Shown in pieces: positions 34,441 to 43,054 of a stretch of 56,399 nt of DNA. Origin of the DNA: Clostridia bacterium (GTDB lineage Bacteria; Bacillota; Clostridia; Oscillospirales; Butyricicoccaceae); NCBI GenBank assembly GCA_017408985.1, contig JAFQTO010000039.1, positions 1 through 56,399 on the forward strand, written 5' to 3'. Under the pieces are notes generated by a model. It did not search any database, had not been told where the DNA came from, and saw nothing but the letters and a program-made list of their open reading frames with translations. Each line of letters opens with the position of its first letter. Positions within the stretch are counted from its first letter, which is position 1. The translations under genes and the position numbers were made by a program.

Positions 34441-35514
34441 CTATTTGACGTTGATTCCCCGGTATATTTCGACATATCTGTCAGCCATTTTTTCTGCCGA
34501 AAAATTCTTCGACATTTCATACGCTTTCCGACCGTGTTTTTTTCTCAAATCACTGCTCAGATAATACCGTTCAAAACCATCCGCAACAGCAATTGCATCT
34601 ACGGATACAAGCTGTGCAGCGGTTTCATCCAGCATATCCGTGACCCCGCCAACCGCTGTAGCTACGATAGGCATTCCCGTTCCCATTGCTTCTGCTATAG
34701 ACATAGGTACCCCCTCGTACAGTGACGGCAAAGTAAAAACATCCATTTGTGATATAAGCCTGTGAACGTCGGCTTGCAGCCCGTGAAAAACAACCTTATC
34801 CTCAAGCTTTTTCGCTTGGACCAATTGCTCGATCTCCCGTTTGTTTTTTCCGTCTCCGATCAGATGAAGCTCACTGTTTTCATACTTTTTATTAAATATG
34901 TCAAACGCCTCAACTAATCCTTTATGGTTTTTTACATCGGAAAAACTTCCTATATGAATTATCTTGAAGTTCCCATTAATATCATAGTTTGATTTTACTC
35001 TGCATTTGCTCAGATCGATTCCGTTCAGGACTACGGGAACACTTGCAGGTTTCAGCTTGTATTCTTCGACCACGGTTTCCTGCACAGCGGCACTCAGTGC
35101 AACAGGTATTACGTCACAGCGCTTGAAGAAAAAACGGTTGATCCTTCTTGACATTATCCTCAATTCGTGTTTTGCCACACTGTGTATAGTATGAACTGCT
35201 TTGATCTTCATCGCAGCTGCAATTGGGAACACATATTTAGCCACATAAAGATGGGTATGTATCACGTCAGGTCTTTCTCTCTTGAATAATCCTCTCAACT
35301 TAGGAAGCAGTGAAAGATCCAAGCCGGGTTTCTTATCCAGATAACGAATGTCAATTCCGGATTTTTCCAGATGTTCCGTTATAGCAGTCTTTTCGTTATA
35401 CAGGCTGACAACGACTACCTCGTGTCCGAGTTTTATAAGCTCATACACGAGGGTCTCGCACATTCTCTCTGCCCCACCCATACCAAAATGTGGTATAACC
35501 TGAATTATTTTCAT
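34441..35514 (-). CDS. Glycosyltransferase family 4
   Basis: A 357-residue GT-B enzyme. The first domain has PHFGMGGAERMCETL, and the second contains IHIGSFSDVKNHKGL and the E-x7-E motif in LYEGVPMSIAEAMG that binds the nucleotide sugar. It adds a sugar to the lipid-linked chain on the cytosolic side. The sugar is not deducible. Confidence 0.88.
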   Translation of the reverse strand: MKIIQVIPHFGMGGAERMCETLVYELIKLGHEVVVVSLYNEKTAITEHLEKSGIDIRYLDKKPGLDLSLLPKLRGLFKRERPDVIHTHLYVAKYVFPIAAAMKIKAVHTIHSVAKHELRIMSRRINRFFFKRCDVIPVALSAAVQETVVEEYKLKPASVPVVLNGIDLSKCRVKSNYDINGNFKIIHIGSFSDVKNHKGLVEAFDIFNKKYENSELHLIGDGKNKREIEQLVQAKKLEDKVVFHGLQADVHRLISQMDVFTLPSLYEGVPMSIAEAMGTGMPIVATAVGGVTDMLDETAAQLVSVDAIAVADGFERYYLSSDLRKKHGRKAYEMSKNFSAEKMADRYVEIYRGINVK

Positions 35515-35555
35515 AACAGCACCTTTTGTCTTTTACAGGATATGATTCACCGGCA

Positions 35556-36110
35556 TTATGGTGCATCCGTCTCGCTCTTCACGTTTACAGCATTGTCCAG
35601 CCTGCTTTTGATCACTCGTGCGGGCACTCCAACTGCTACACCGTAATCCGGAATGTCCTTTGTAACAACAGCCGCCGCTCCAATTATACAACCATTGCCA
35701 ATTTTTACACCTGGCATAATCATTGCACGCCTGCCTATCCATACATCATTGCCGATACAAACGGGTCTCATATCATCAAAGCCTTGTTCTCCCATTGGTA
35801 TATCCGTTCGATCATACCTATGGCTGGAGGTATAAACAACGACTTCCGGTCCCATCATAACGTTTTCACCAATCGAAACAGCACCGTAAATTTCACAGCT
35901 AATTCCCACGCCTGACCGATTGCCAATCTCCAGCAGGGGGCCAAATACCGCATTTTTCTCAATGTTTACGTCTTTACCGCATTTTCTCACTATTGTTCTC
36001 GCCCAGAAAACACGAAGTTTTTTGGCAATTAATGATCTTTGGCTTATCGGTAACCACGCAGCCGTTAACCTATATAGGATATACAATATCTTTTTCTTGG
36101 TTGTCCACAT
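35556..36110 (-). CDS. Hexapeptide-repeat acyltransferase
   Basis: A 184-residue left-handed beta-helix protein. Repeated I/V-G-x-x-x units run through the middle (VNIEKNAVFGPLLEIGN, VSIGENVMMGP, VKIGNGCIIGAAAVV), and HRYDR supplies a likely catalytic His. It resembles WcaF/NodL-type O-acetyltransferases of polysaccharide loci. It should acetylate a sugar of the repeat unit. Confidence 0.85.
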   Translation of the reverse strand: MWTTKKKILYILYRLTAAWLPISQRSLIAKKLRVFWARTIVRKCGKDVNIEKNAVFGPLLEIGNRSGVGISCEIYGAVSIGENVMMGPEVVVYTSSHRYDRTDIPMGEQGFDDMRPVCIGNDVWIGRRAMIMPGVKIGNGCIIGAAAVVTKDIPDYGVAVGVPARVIKSRLDNAVNVKSETDAP

Positions 36111-36125
36111 ATTATCCCCCTGATT

Positions 36126-37169
36126 TCAATACATCCTATCTATAAGCAGTTTTACCGCTGTATGAGGCACGTAACAATCACTTTTTTTCAGGCAGCTTGT
36201 TTTCATAGAAACGAGCCGTGCGGGATCATCTGCAGCATCTGCAAGTATACTTTTCAACCCTGCAGGGTCATCAAAAGCATAACCTATGCCCGTAACTCCG
36301 TCCTCTATGATGTCGGCAAAGCTTTCCCATTTGGTACTGATGACGGGAACGCCAGCTGCATAGGCATCAATGACCGTCCCCGGAATTCCTTCAGTATAAA
36401 ATCTTGTGGGGAACAGCAGTGCAAAATAGTTTTTCAGCACTTCCGTACTTTGATTCGTGTCAACGCTGCCAGCATATCGGATATACGGCGGAAATTTCTT
36501 CTGCAATTCGTCAAACCATACCGTCTGTCCGTTGTCCACCTGACCATAGACGTCCAGCGAAAAGGCTTGGATCCCCAATTCGGCATTTACCGCTATCACG
36601 GCACTCACCGCATCTTCAATGCCTTTTTCCCTCATGACTCTGGAAAAGGTGCAAAGTTTATACGGCATACCGGCAGGATAAACGAGTTCCTCTTCTGACA
36701 GGATTTTAAGGTTCTTGCAATTGGGCATAATATGCACGTTTTCAAAGCCCTGCTTTTCTAATGCACTTTTCATAGTTTGGGTCTCAACGTATATGCCGTC
36801 AAACTCTTTCAGTATTTTGGCAAGCCTTTTTCGGTTTTCCAAAAATCGCGGCAGCCAACCGCCGATCACCGCATAATGCAACTTTCGGTCATTAAACAGC
36901 CCCTTTAACACAGCCAAAAGCGGGGCGTATACTCTTAAGCTGTTCTGTGCAGGAAAAATCAGCACGTTCCTGCTGTTTTTCAATGCGTTGAGCACCTGAA
37001 ACGGAGCTTTGATGAGATTTTTTGCCCCGCCGTAGGTATCTATTGTCAAAATCTGATTCTTTCCAAAACGTCTTGTCAGTTCTGCGGTTACGGTTTTCGT
37101 TTTGACTGTTTGCCCGTCCATAAAATTATGACCATATCCAAAATGACCTATTGCCGACACCTTTTTCAT
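36126..37169 (-). CDS. Glycosyltransferase, GT-B fold (GT4-like)
   Basis: A 347-residue protein with a GT-B layout. The N-terminus has GHFGYGHNFMDGQTVKTKT, a glycine-rich loop, and the C-terminal domain has LCTFSRVMREKGIEDAV and LFPTRFYTEGIPGTVIDA, the donor-binding region with E-G-I-P-G-x-x-I-D. The match is weaker than for the gene at 34441. Donor and acceptor are unknown. Confidence 0.75.
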   Translation of the reverse strand: MKKVSAIGHFGYGHNFMDGQTVKTKTVTAELTRRFGKNQILTIDTYGGAKNLIKAPFQVLNALKNSRNVLIFPAQNSLRVYAPLLAVLKGLFNDRKLHYAVIGGWLPRFLENRKRLAKILKEFDGIYVETQTMKSALEKQGFENVHIMPNCKNLKILSEEELVYPAGMPYKLCTFSRVMREKGIEDAVSAVIAVNAELGIQAFSLDVYGQVDNGQTVWFDELQKKFPPYIRYAGSVDTNQSTEVLKNYFALLFPTRFYTEGIPGTVIDAYAAGVPVISTKWESFADIIEDGVTGIGYAFDDPAGLKSILADAADDPARLVSMKTSCLKKSDCYVPHTAVKLLIDRMY

Positions 37170-37173
37170 CAGA

Positions 37174-38496
37174 TCACAATCTCCAATACTTCATCCCGCT
37201 GTTTTTTAGATCGGCAATTTTGTATATGCCCTTGACGTCGACCAGCACTTTTTGGCTGTCATCACAGTCTTTGAACAGTTTCTTTATGTCATCAACACTC
37301 AGCGCCCTGAACTCATTGTGAGCAACCGCCACAATAACACAATCGGCATCTTTGACCTCCCCCAGCTTGGTAAGGGCTACTCCATATTCTCGCATAGCCT
37401 CTGCTTCATCTGCCCACGGGTCGACCACTACGGGCGAAATCTCATATTCCGCCAAGCGTCTGATTATATCCTCCACCTTGGAGTTTCTCGTATCGGGGCA
37501 GTTTTCTTTGAAGGTCAGGCCAAGAATGACCACCTTGGACTTTCTTGGAGCCTGTCCTGCTGCCACCATTTTTTTGACTGCCGCATCGGCAACAAATTTG
37601 CCCATACCGTCATTTACGATACGACCGTTGAGAATGATCTGACTGTGGTAGCCGAGCTTTTCCGCCTGATAGGTAAAATAATACGGGTCAACGCCTATAC
37701 AGTGTCCACCCACCAGACCGGGGCGAAAACCGAGTGCGTTCCACTTGGTATTCATACCGTCGATGACCTCGTTTGTATCGATGTCCATTCTGTCAAAAGC
37801 CATTGCCAGCTCGTTCATAAACGCGATATTGATGTCGCGCTGGCTGTTCTCCACCACCTTGACCGCTTCTGCTGTCCTGATATTGCTCACGGGGTAGGTG
37901 CCCACCTCAATAACGATATCATACACCGCCTTGATGGTCTGCAGCGCTTCCTCATCACAGCCGGATACGATCTTGGTGATATTTTCCAGCCGGTGAAGCT
38001 TGTCACCGGGGTTGATGCGCTCGGGCGAATAGCCGACCTTGAAGTCTGCACCGCACCTGAGCCCCGACTCGCGCTCCAGAATAGGAACACATACGTCCTC
38101 GGTGCATCCGGGATAAACGGTTGACTCAAACACCACAAAAGAGCCTTTTGTAAGGTTCCTGCCCACGATCTGAGACGCGCCGATCACTGGAGTAAGATCG
38201 GGAGTATGGTCACTATTCACGGGTGTGGGCACGGCAATAATGTGGAATTTTGCCTTTTGCAAATCGGCTTGATCAGACGTAAAGCATACTGTGGTGTTTT
38301 TGATAGCGTCGTCACCGACCTCTTTGGTAGGATCTATGCCTGCTTTGTAAAGCCCGATCTTGTCTGAGTTAAGGTCAAATCCGATAACGTCAATGCCTTT
38401 TTTTGCAAACGCAACGGCAATAGGCATACCAACGTAACCCAACCCCACAACGGAGAGTTTTTTATCTCTGTTAACAAGTTCCGAATAAAAAGACAT
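37174..38496 (-). CDS. UDP-sugar 6-dehydrogenase (WbpA/TviB-like)
   Basis: A 440-residue NAD-dependent enzyme that oxidises UDP-GlcNAc or UDP-ManNAc to the uronic acid. The dinucleotide fold is VVGLGYVGMPIAVAFAKKG; catalytic Cys lies in VGGHCIGVDPYYFTY; the C-terminal NAD-domain has GLTFKENCPDTRNSK. The sequence has the length and motifs of the WbpA/TviB/WecC class more than of UDP-glucose dehydrogenase. It supplies a uronic acid residue, hence an acidic polymer. Confidence 0.9.
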   Translation of the reverse strand: MSFYSELVNRDKKLSVVGLGYVGMPIAVAFAKKGIDVIGFDLNSDKIGLYKAGIDPTKEVGDDAIKNTTVCFTSDQADLQKAKFHIIAVPTPVNSDHTPDLTPVIGASQIVGRNLTKGSFVVFESTVYPGCTEDVCVPILERESGLRCGADFKVGYSPERINPGDKLHRLENITKIVSGCDEEALQTIKAVYDIVIEVGTYPVSNIRTAEAVKVVENSQRDINIAFMNELAMAFDRMDIDTNEVIDGMNTKWNALGFRPGLVGGHCIGVDPYYFTYQAEKLGYHSQIILNGRIVNDGMGKFVADAAVKKMVAAGQAPRKSKVVILGLTFKENCPDTRNSKVEDIIRRLAEYEISPVVVDPWADEAEAMREYGVALTKLGEVKDADCVIVAVAHNEFRALSVDDIKKLFKDCDDSQKVLVDVKGIYKIADLKNSGMKYWRL

Positions 38497-38520
38497 ATCA
38501 ATACACTTCCCGTAACACGC

Positions 38521-39540
38521 TCAAATTTTCTTGTTGATATAGTGATCTTTTTTCAGCTCTTTGGAAAAAAGCTTTGTAATACCTATCATAGAGCCTGTGC
38601 CGTATACAGTATGAAAAATCGGAAACAGCACAGCCAACACAACAAGCTCTTTTACATTTGCTGCCTGTTTCGCTGAGAACAGTACGTCCAAGACTAAATA
38701 TAAGGCCAATTCCAAGCTCAATATCATCCAAAACACCGGATGAATCACGCCAAGAATACCAAGTCCAAAAACAGAGGCAACAAACAAAAACGGAATAAAA
38801 TGACGCATCCCCATCGAGCCGGGACACAGCTTCATTGTAATAATATTCCACATACCGTTCTTCATCGCCATCGTCGATATTCCTTTGATCGAATCGCGAC
38901 AATAGTAAGAGAACCGTATATCATTTGCCAGATATATCTTCCCTCCATTTTTTCTTATGCGGTAGTTCATCTCATTGTCCTGATTGCGAACCAATCGCTC
39001 GTCATAACCCCCGTATTCAGAGAAGACTTCCCGCTTGAAAGCTCCGAAAGGTACAGTATCTACGTATCCGCTTTGCCCGTTCGTTCGGAACTGCGAATTG
39101 CCAACCCCAAACTTTGAGGAAAGCATTTTAGCAATAGCATTACCCATAAATCCGTTCGCTTTTGTCTCTGCGACTCCACCGACATTTTCCGCATCGGTGT
39201 TTTCCAAATAAAAAATACATTTCGAGATATAATCTGTTGCGTAGTCAGCGTGAGCATCAAGGCGAACGATATACTTGCCGCAGGACGCTTCAATTCCGAT
39301 ATTCATAGCATACGGCACTATCTTCATAGGATTATTGAGTATCCTGATAAGTTCGGGATACTTTGTACGATATCTCTCCAGCAGTTCAACGGTTTTATCC
39401 TTGGAGCAGCCGTCCACAAAGATCCATTCCATTTTTTCGATCGGATAGTCTTGCAACAGCAACGAATCAATACACTTTTCTATATACTTCTCTTCGTTGT
39501 AAACAGGCATAACTACCGAGACTGTTATTTCACCCGTCAT
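38521..39540 (-). CDS. Glycosyltransferase family 2, membrane-anchored (ExoA-like)
   Basis: A 339-residue GT-A enzyme. It starts VVMPVYNEEKYIEKCIDSLL, has VRLDAHADY as the D-x-D-type metal site and a later RNQDNEMNYRI acceptor region, then two or three hydrophobic helices at the C-terminus, as in ExoA. The start overlaps the end of the sugar transferase gene by four bases. Confidence 0.88.
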   Translation of the reverse strand: MTGEITVSVVMPVYNEEKYIEKCIDSLLLQDYPIEKMEWIFVDGCSKDKTVELLERYRTKYPELIRILNNPMKIVPYAMNIGIEASCGKYIVRLDAHADYATDYISKCIFYLENTDAENVGGVAETKANGFMGNAIAKMLSSKFGVGNSQFRTNGQSGYVDTVPFGAFKREVFSEYGGYDERLVRNQDNEMNYRIRKNGGKIYLANDIRFSYYCRDSIKGISTMAMKNGMWNIITMKLCPGSMGMRHFIPFLFVASVFGLGILGVIHPVFWMILSLELALYLVLDVLFSAKQAANVKELVVLAVLFPIFHTVYGTGSMIGITKLFSKELKKDHYINKKI

Positions 39541-40259
39541 ACTCTATTATCCCTTTCGATTTCTCCCGTGTACTCTTTCCCAAGTACTGCAAACACGGTC
39601 ATAAACATAACCTTTATATCACTCCACAGACTGAATCGCTCTATGCTTTTGAGGTTGTAGTACATCTTTTCGGGAAGAATCTTTTCAATATATACCTTGT
39701 CTGTATCTTCCGCCCCGTCAAGCATCTTGGCCTCGTCCTTATAATAAATGCTTGCAAGGCTCGTGACGCCCGCAGGGAGAAGCAGCGTAGCCATCATCTC
39801 ATCGGTATAGCAGGCAACGAATTTCGGACTTTCGGGTCTTACACCAACCAGCGTAACCGTGCCCTGTATCACGTCTATCAGCTGTGCGATCTCGTCAAGT
39901 CTGCAATCTCGGATCACCTTTCCCACGCGGGTGATGCGGCTGTCGTTGTTGACCGTCAGCTGCGATCCCTTGTCTGCGTTTTGGACCATAGTGCGGAACT
40001 TATGGATACGGAACTTCCTGCCGTACTGGGTGATCCTCTCCTGCCGATAAAACACCGGGCCGGGCGAATCGATCTTGATGGCGATTGCCAAAATCAGAAA
40101 AACCGGAGAAAGCACAGCAAGCGCCGCCACGGACACCGCCAGATCGAACACTCTCTTAAAAATCAGTTCTATTCTCTTTTTCTTGAGGATATCGTAATAC
40201 TTCCTGACCGCCTCAGTCTGCATTTTTGACGGAAGCTGATCCCATTCGACGATCTTCAC
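39537..40259 (-). CDS. Initiating sugar-phosphate transferase (undecaprenyl-phosphate)
   Basis: A 240-residue monotopic phosphoglycosyltransferase that links the first sugar phosphate to undecaprenyl phosphate. One membrane helix (about residues 36-62) precedes SPGPVFYRQERITQYGRKF, HKFRTM, CRLDEIAQLIDVIQG and VGVRPE, the family block order. The variant D-E-I-A-Q-L replaces the common D-E-L-P-Q. It starts at GTG, contiguous with the aminotransferase stop. Confidence 0.9.
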   Translation of the reverse strand: MKIVEWDQLPSKMQTEAVRKYYDILKKKRIELIFKRVFDLAVSVAALAVLSPVFLILAIAIKIDSPGPVFYRQERITQYGRKFRIHKFRTMVQNADKGSQLTVNNDSRITRVGKVIRDCRLDEIAQLIDVIQGTVTLVGVRPESPKFVACYTDEMMATLLLPAGVTSLASIYYKDEAKMLDGAEDTDKVYIEKILPEKMYYNLKSIERFSLWSDIKVMFMTVFAVLGKEYTGEIERDNRV

Positions 40260-41477
40260 CTATATGTACTCCTTCAGGACCTCTGTATATTGCCCGATCA
40301 CGTATTCCACATCGTCATCTGTCAGGCAGGTGTGCAGAGGCAACGTGATTTCGTTTGCAAATTGGTTGTACGCGTTGGGATAATCTTTGATATCAAACCC
40401 CATATTCTTGTATGCGGTATGCATAGGCAGCGGCTTGTAATGCACGTTGCAGGCAACTCCACGTTCCGCCATTTTGGTGATGATCTCATTTCTTGCTTCG
40501 GGAGTTATACCCGGGATCCTTGTCAAATACAAGTGACCGGAAGACTCATATTCATCCGTATAATGGTCAAGAGTCTCAACACCTATGGGTCTGAGGGCGT
40601 GGTCGTACCGTCCAATGATCTCTTTTCTGCGTTTCAGCAGTTCGGGGTACCTCTCAAATTGCTTAAGCCCGATCGCTGCCATAATGTCCGTCATATTGCA
40701 CTTGTAATATGTGCCGACGATATCGTATTCCCACGCACCGAGCTTTGTTTTTTGAAGTGCGTCTTTGGACTGACCGTGCAGACTGAGTAATTGGAGCTGC
40801 TTATATATATCCTCACTGCTGACTCCCGGGATCTCTCTCCACGTCAGTGCCCCGCCTTCTGCCGTAGTAAAGTTTTTGACAGCGTGAAAACTGAAACCGG
40901 AAAAATCAGCAACAGCGCCAACCATTCTGCCGCGCCATTTTGCACCAAAAGCGTGCGCCGTATCAGCCATGACCGCTACTCTGCCGAGAGAGGCCTGTAT
41001 TGTATTCCCGGGCTTAAACAGATGCTTCTTGCTTTCGGCAATTTCGTATATCCTGTTGTAATCACAAGGTATTCCCGCAAGATCGACCGGGATGATCGCC
41101 TTGGTTTTCTCGTTGATTGCCGCCTCAAGCGCCTCATAGTCTATTTGAAAACCGTCTTTTTGCGTGTCGACCAATATCATCCGTGCTCCCACGTGATCGA
41201 TCACGGATGCAGAAGCAGTATAGGTGTAAGCACAGGTAATAACCTCATCTCCTGCCCCGATCCCCATAACCCGAAGTGCCATTTCGGCACACGCGGTCTG
41301 AGAACTCAGGCACACGCACTTTTCCGTGCCTATCCACTCGGCAATATTCTTCTCAAGCTGCTTTGTCCGTGGGCCGGTTGTTATCCATCCGGACCTGAGA
41401 GTATCAATTACTTCGGCTATCTCAAGATCGCTGATATCCGGCGGACTGAAAGGTATTTTTCTCATGTTTGCAGACAC
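40260..41477 (-). CDS. DegT/DnrJ/EryC1 family sugar aminotransferase
   Basis: A 405-residue PLP enzyme that aminates a nucleotide keto-sugar. It begins KIPFSPPDISDLEI with the substrate-loop GWITTGPRTKQLE, has DTAHAFGAKWRGR and a PLP Lys in SFHAVKNFTTAEGGA. The first codon of the frame is GTG at 41477; an ATG at 41465 (MRKIPF) is equally possible, and neither has a clear ribosome binding site. It is the first gene of the glycan operon. The keto-sugar supplier (dehydratase or 3-dehydrogenase) is not in the window. Confidence 0.9.
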   Translation of the reverse strand: MSANMRKIPFSPPDISDLEIAEVIDTLRSGWITTGPRTKQLEKNIAEWIGTEKCVCLSSQTACAEMALRVMGIGAGDEVITCAYTYTASASVIDHVGARMILVDTQKDGFQIDYEALEAAINEKTKAIIPVDLAGIPCDYNRIYEIAESKKHLFKPGNTIQASLGRVAVMADTAHAFGAKWRGRMVGAVADFSGFSFHAVKNFTTAEGGALTWREIPGVSSEDIYKQLQLLSLHGQSKDALQKTKLGAWEYDIVGTYYKCNMTDIMAAIGLKQFERYPELLKRRKEIIGRYDHALRPIGVETLDHYTDEYESSGHLYLTRIPGITPEARNEIITKMAERGVACNVHYKPLPMHTAYKNMGFDIKDYPNAYNQFANEITLPLHTCLTDDDVEYVIGQYTEVLKEYI

Positions 41478-41610
41478 GATGATTTCCCGCTTTCTTCAAG
41501 TTGTGTTTTGTGGTTTAATTTGGAACCCGTCACTTAAAAACAGTATTCCTTCGCCAATTCTTGCGTATATTTCAATATATGCTTTGTTAAATATATATTA
41601 ACTCTATTTT

Positions 41611-41639
41611 ATTATAGATCACTATTCGTCACAAGTCAA
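41611..41639 (-). promoter_or_regulatory. Promoter of the glycan operon
   Basis: On the minus strand: TTGACT, 17 bases, TATAAT. It lies about 130 bases before the first gene, leaving a long 5' leader at 41478-41600 in which I see no clear riboswitch. Confidence 0.75.
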
Positions 41640-41703
41640 TAAAAGCCGTCAAAAACCCAAACCCCCGCACCAAACTCAAACCTGCCCGCCCCGATAATCC
41701 CTC

Positions 41704-41732
41704 TTGTAAAAATAAGAAAACTATTGTATAAT
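41704..41732 (+). promoter_or_regulatory. Promoter of the tRNA-Pro transcript
   Basis: TTGTAA, 17 bases, TATAAT. The -10 box lies in the palindrome CTATTGTATAATACAATAG (41721-41739). It is the nearest promoter to the tRNA, and its transcript would pass through all three truncated copies first. Confidence 0.6.
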
Positions 41733-41756
41733 ACAATAGTTGAACAAATATCCTGT

Positions 41757-41775
41757 CCGGGTGTGGCGCAGCCGG
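41757..41775 (+). pseudogene. tRNA-Pro 5' fragment 1
   Basis: CCGGGTGTGGCGCAG, identical to the first 15 bases of the tRNA, continues into CCGG and then a short hairpin element with CGCCGGTGG. The rest of the tRNA is missing. Confidence 0.7.
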
Positions 41776-41827
41776 GGACGTTCCCGAGCGTCGCCGGTGG
41801 AAGATAGCCTTTTAACCTAATATGTAT

Positions 41828-41846
41828 CCGGGTGTGGCGCAGTTGG
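41828..41846 (+). pseudogene. tRNA-Pro 5' fragment 2, interrupted in the D loop
   Basis: The first 19 bases of the tRNA (through TTGG of the D loop) are intact. The dispersed hairpin element (41846-41900) follows. AGCGCGGGTG, which in the tRNA comes directly after the D loop T, reappears at 41960-41969. This looks like a tRNA copy with a hairpin element lodged in its D loop and then decayed. Confidence 0.65.
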
Positions 41847-41900
41847 GGAGCGATGGGAGCGCCGCCGGTGGCGGATGCAGCGACCTGAGCGAGTGGCAGC
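41846..41900 (+). repeat. Dispersed hairpin element, copy 2
   Basis: Matches 676-730 at 51 of 55 positions with a paired change in the stem. It is inserted after the D-loop TTGG of a truncated tRNA-Pro copy. Confidence 0.8.
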
Positions 41901-42021
41901 AACTTGGCGATTGCCAAGCGAGCTGCGCGAGCGCCGACAGAGCCTTAGTTGCAACAGGAAGCGCGGGTGTTTCCCGTACGCATAGCCGATCAAGGAGCAT
42001 ACATACACAATACAATATCAA

Positions 42022-42038
42022 ATCCGGGTGTGGCGCAG
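42022..42038 (+). pseudogene. tRNA-Pro 5' fragment 3
   Basis: CCGGGTGTGGCGCAGTT, the first 17 bases of the tRNA, ends abruptly in unrelated AT-rich sequence. The complete tRNA starts 33 bases later. Confidence 0.7.
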
Positions 42039-42070
42039 TTAACGCCTCATCCAAATACAATTTTATCTAT

Positions 42071-42146
42071 CCGGGTGTGGCGCAGTTGGTAGCGCGGGTG
42101 GTTTGGGACCATCAGGCCGCAGGTTCGATCCCTGTCACTCGGACCA
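42071..42146 (+). tRNA. tRNA-Pro (anticodon UGG)
   Basis: A full 76-base cloverleaf with encoded CCA. The acceptor CCGGGTG pairs with CACTCGG, with A as discriminator. The D stem is GCGC/GCGC, the anticodon stem GGTGG/CCATC (one G-T), the loop TTTGGGA has TGG at positions 34-36, and the T arm is GCAGG TTCGATC CCTGT. The first 19 bases also occur as broken copies upstream, and the last 45 recur at 55355-55399. Confidence 0.95.
42102..42146 (+). repeat. Attachment-site copy, left (tRNA-Pro 3' part)
   Basis: The anticodon loop to the CCA end, 45 bases. It matches 55355-55399 at 42 positions in the same orientation. A direct repeat starting at the anticodon loop is what tyrosine-recombinase integration into tRNA genes leaves. 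Confidence 0.75.
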
Positions 42147-42148
42147 TT

Positions 42149-42191
42149 TCGAGTGTTCATAACGAATCTCAAGTTTCGAACACTCGATTTT
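42149..42191 (+). terminator. Terminator-like hairpin after tRNA-Pro
   Basis: TCGAGTGTTC and GAACACTCGA form a 10-bp stem, followed by TTTTC, two bases after the CCA end. Confidence 0.65.
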
Positions 42192-42260
42192 CAATTTACA
42201 AACAAATTTTAAAAAAGCGAAATACAACCAGTATCAATCAATTAAAAAGGAGGGCTGTTT

Positions 42261-42815
42261 GTGAAATGCCGTAAAAAGATAATTCCAGTAAAAAAGGACT
42301 CAGACTTTGACGAGAACTCTGTATCCCTTTTGTTAAACACAGCTAAAGCAGAATATGATAATGAGCATAATCGAACAAGTGTAATAGACTCTAAAACCAA
42401 TATTTCGCTCCCTATTATTACTGCCTTTTTTCTTGCCTTGGTGCAACTTAATGATTACAAATACATCTTTCAACTTCCAACAGACACTTTCCTTCATTGG
42501 CTATTACCTGCAACTTTGTTTTTCACTTACACGTGTGCTCTTGTTTTAGGAATAATTTCGGTTTTCTTAATGACACGTGTGATATTTGCCCACAACTACA
42601 AAACATTGAAAATACGCGATTTATACGATACAGACTATTTAAAAAATCCAGCACTTAACTTTTCGATACAATTAATTATGTTATATTGTGAATGTAGTGA
42701 ATTTAATAAATCGCAAAATGATAAACGAATTAGGTTATATAAATACAGTTGGATAGTAATGTTTATAACCTTATGTCTGTACTTGGTATATATCATATTG
42801 AAATCAAACATATAA
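42261..42815 (+). CDS. SLATT-like membrane protein
   Basis: A 184-residue protein starting at GTG after AAGGAGGG. A helical N-terminus (TAKAEYDNEHNRTSVIDSKT) precedes hydrophobic segments at about 48-67, 78-112 and 161-181. A soluble helical part lies between the second and third. This plan matches SLATT-type effectors, which are membrane-acting proteins in nucleotide-signalling defence systems. No nucleotide cyclase gene is nearby, so the trigger is unknown. First gene inside the island. Confidence 0.6.
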   Translation: MKCRKKIIPVKKDSDFDENSVSLLLNTAKAEYDNEHNRTSVIDSKTNISLPIITAFFLALVQLNDYKYIFQLPTDTFLHWLLPATLFFTYTCALVLGIISVFLMTRVIFAHNYKTLKIRDLYDTDYLKNPALNFSIQLIMLYCECSEFNKSQNDKRIRLYKYSWIVMFITLCLYLVYIILKSNI

Positions 42816-42829
42816 AAGGAGTAACGCGC

Positions 42830-43000
42830 ATGTCGGATGATGCAAAAAAAGTAATTGAAACAATCAAAAAAGGAGAGCTTCCTCCTTTATCGTCAAACAG
42901 TACCGCTGACAGTAAAGGCACACAAACTTTACAACATGGTATCAACCTTACGGAATTCGATCTCCAAACAAGAAATAACACATCAAAAGATAAGAAATAA
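42830..43000 (+). CDS. Small polar protein, 56 residues
   Basis: It starts 15 bases after the membrane protein gene, with AAAAGGAG before the ATG. The sequence is hydrophilic and probably disordered after a short helix (DDAKKVIETIKKGELPP). No family is recognised. Spacing suggests a partner of the membrane protein, such as an inhibitor or regulator. Confidence 0.55.
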   Translation: MSDDAKKVIETIKKGELPPLSSNSTADSKGTQTLQHGINLTEFDLQTRNNTSKDKK

Positions 43001-43054
43001 TTATACAGTTTTGTTAAACCACGTTTTTTCTTTGTTTACTGCAAACCATTTTTT

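Noticed and set aside
38498-38902. Minus-strand frame of 134 codons
   Set aside because: It lies inside the GT2 gene in another frame and is rich in Cys and aromatic residues without motifs.
42261-43000. CBASS system
   Set aside because: The membrane protein could be an effector, but there is no nucleotidyltransferase-cyclase or Cap gene between the tRNA and the next cassette.
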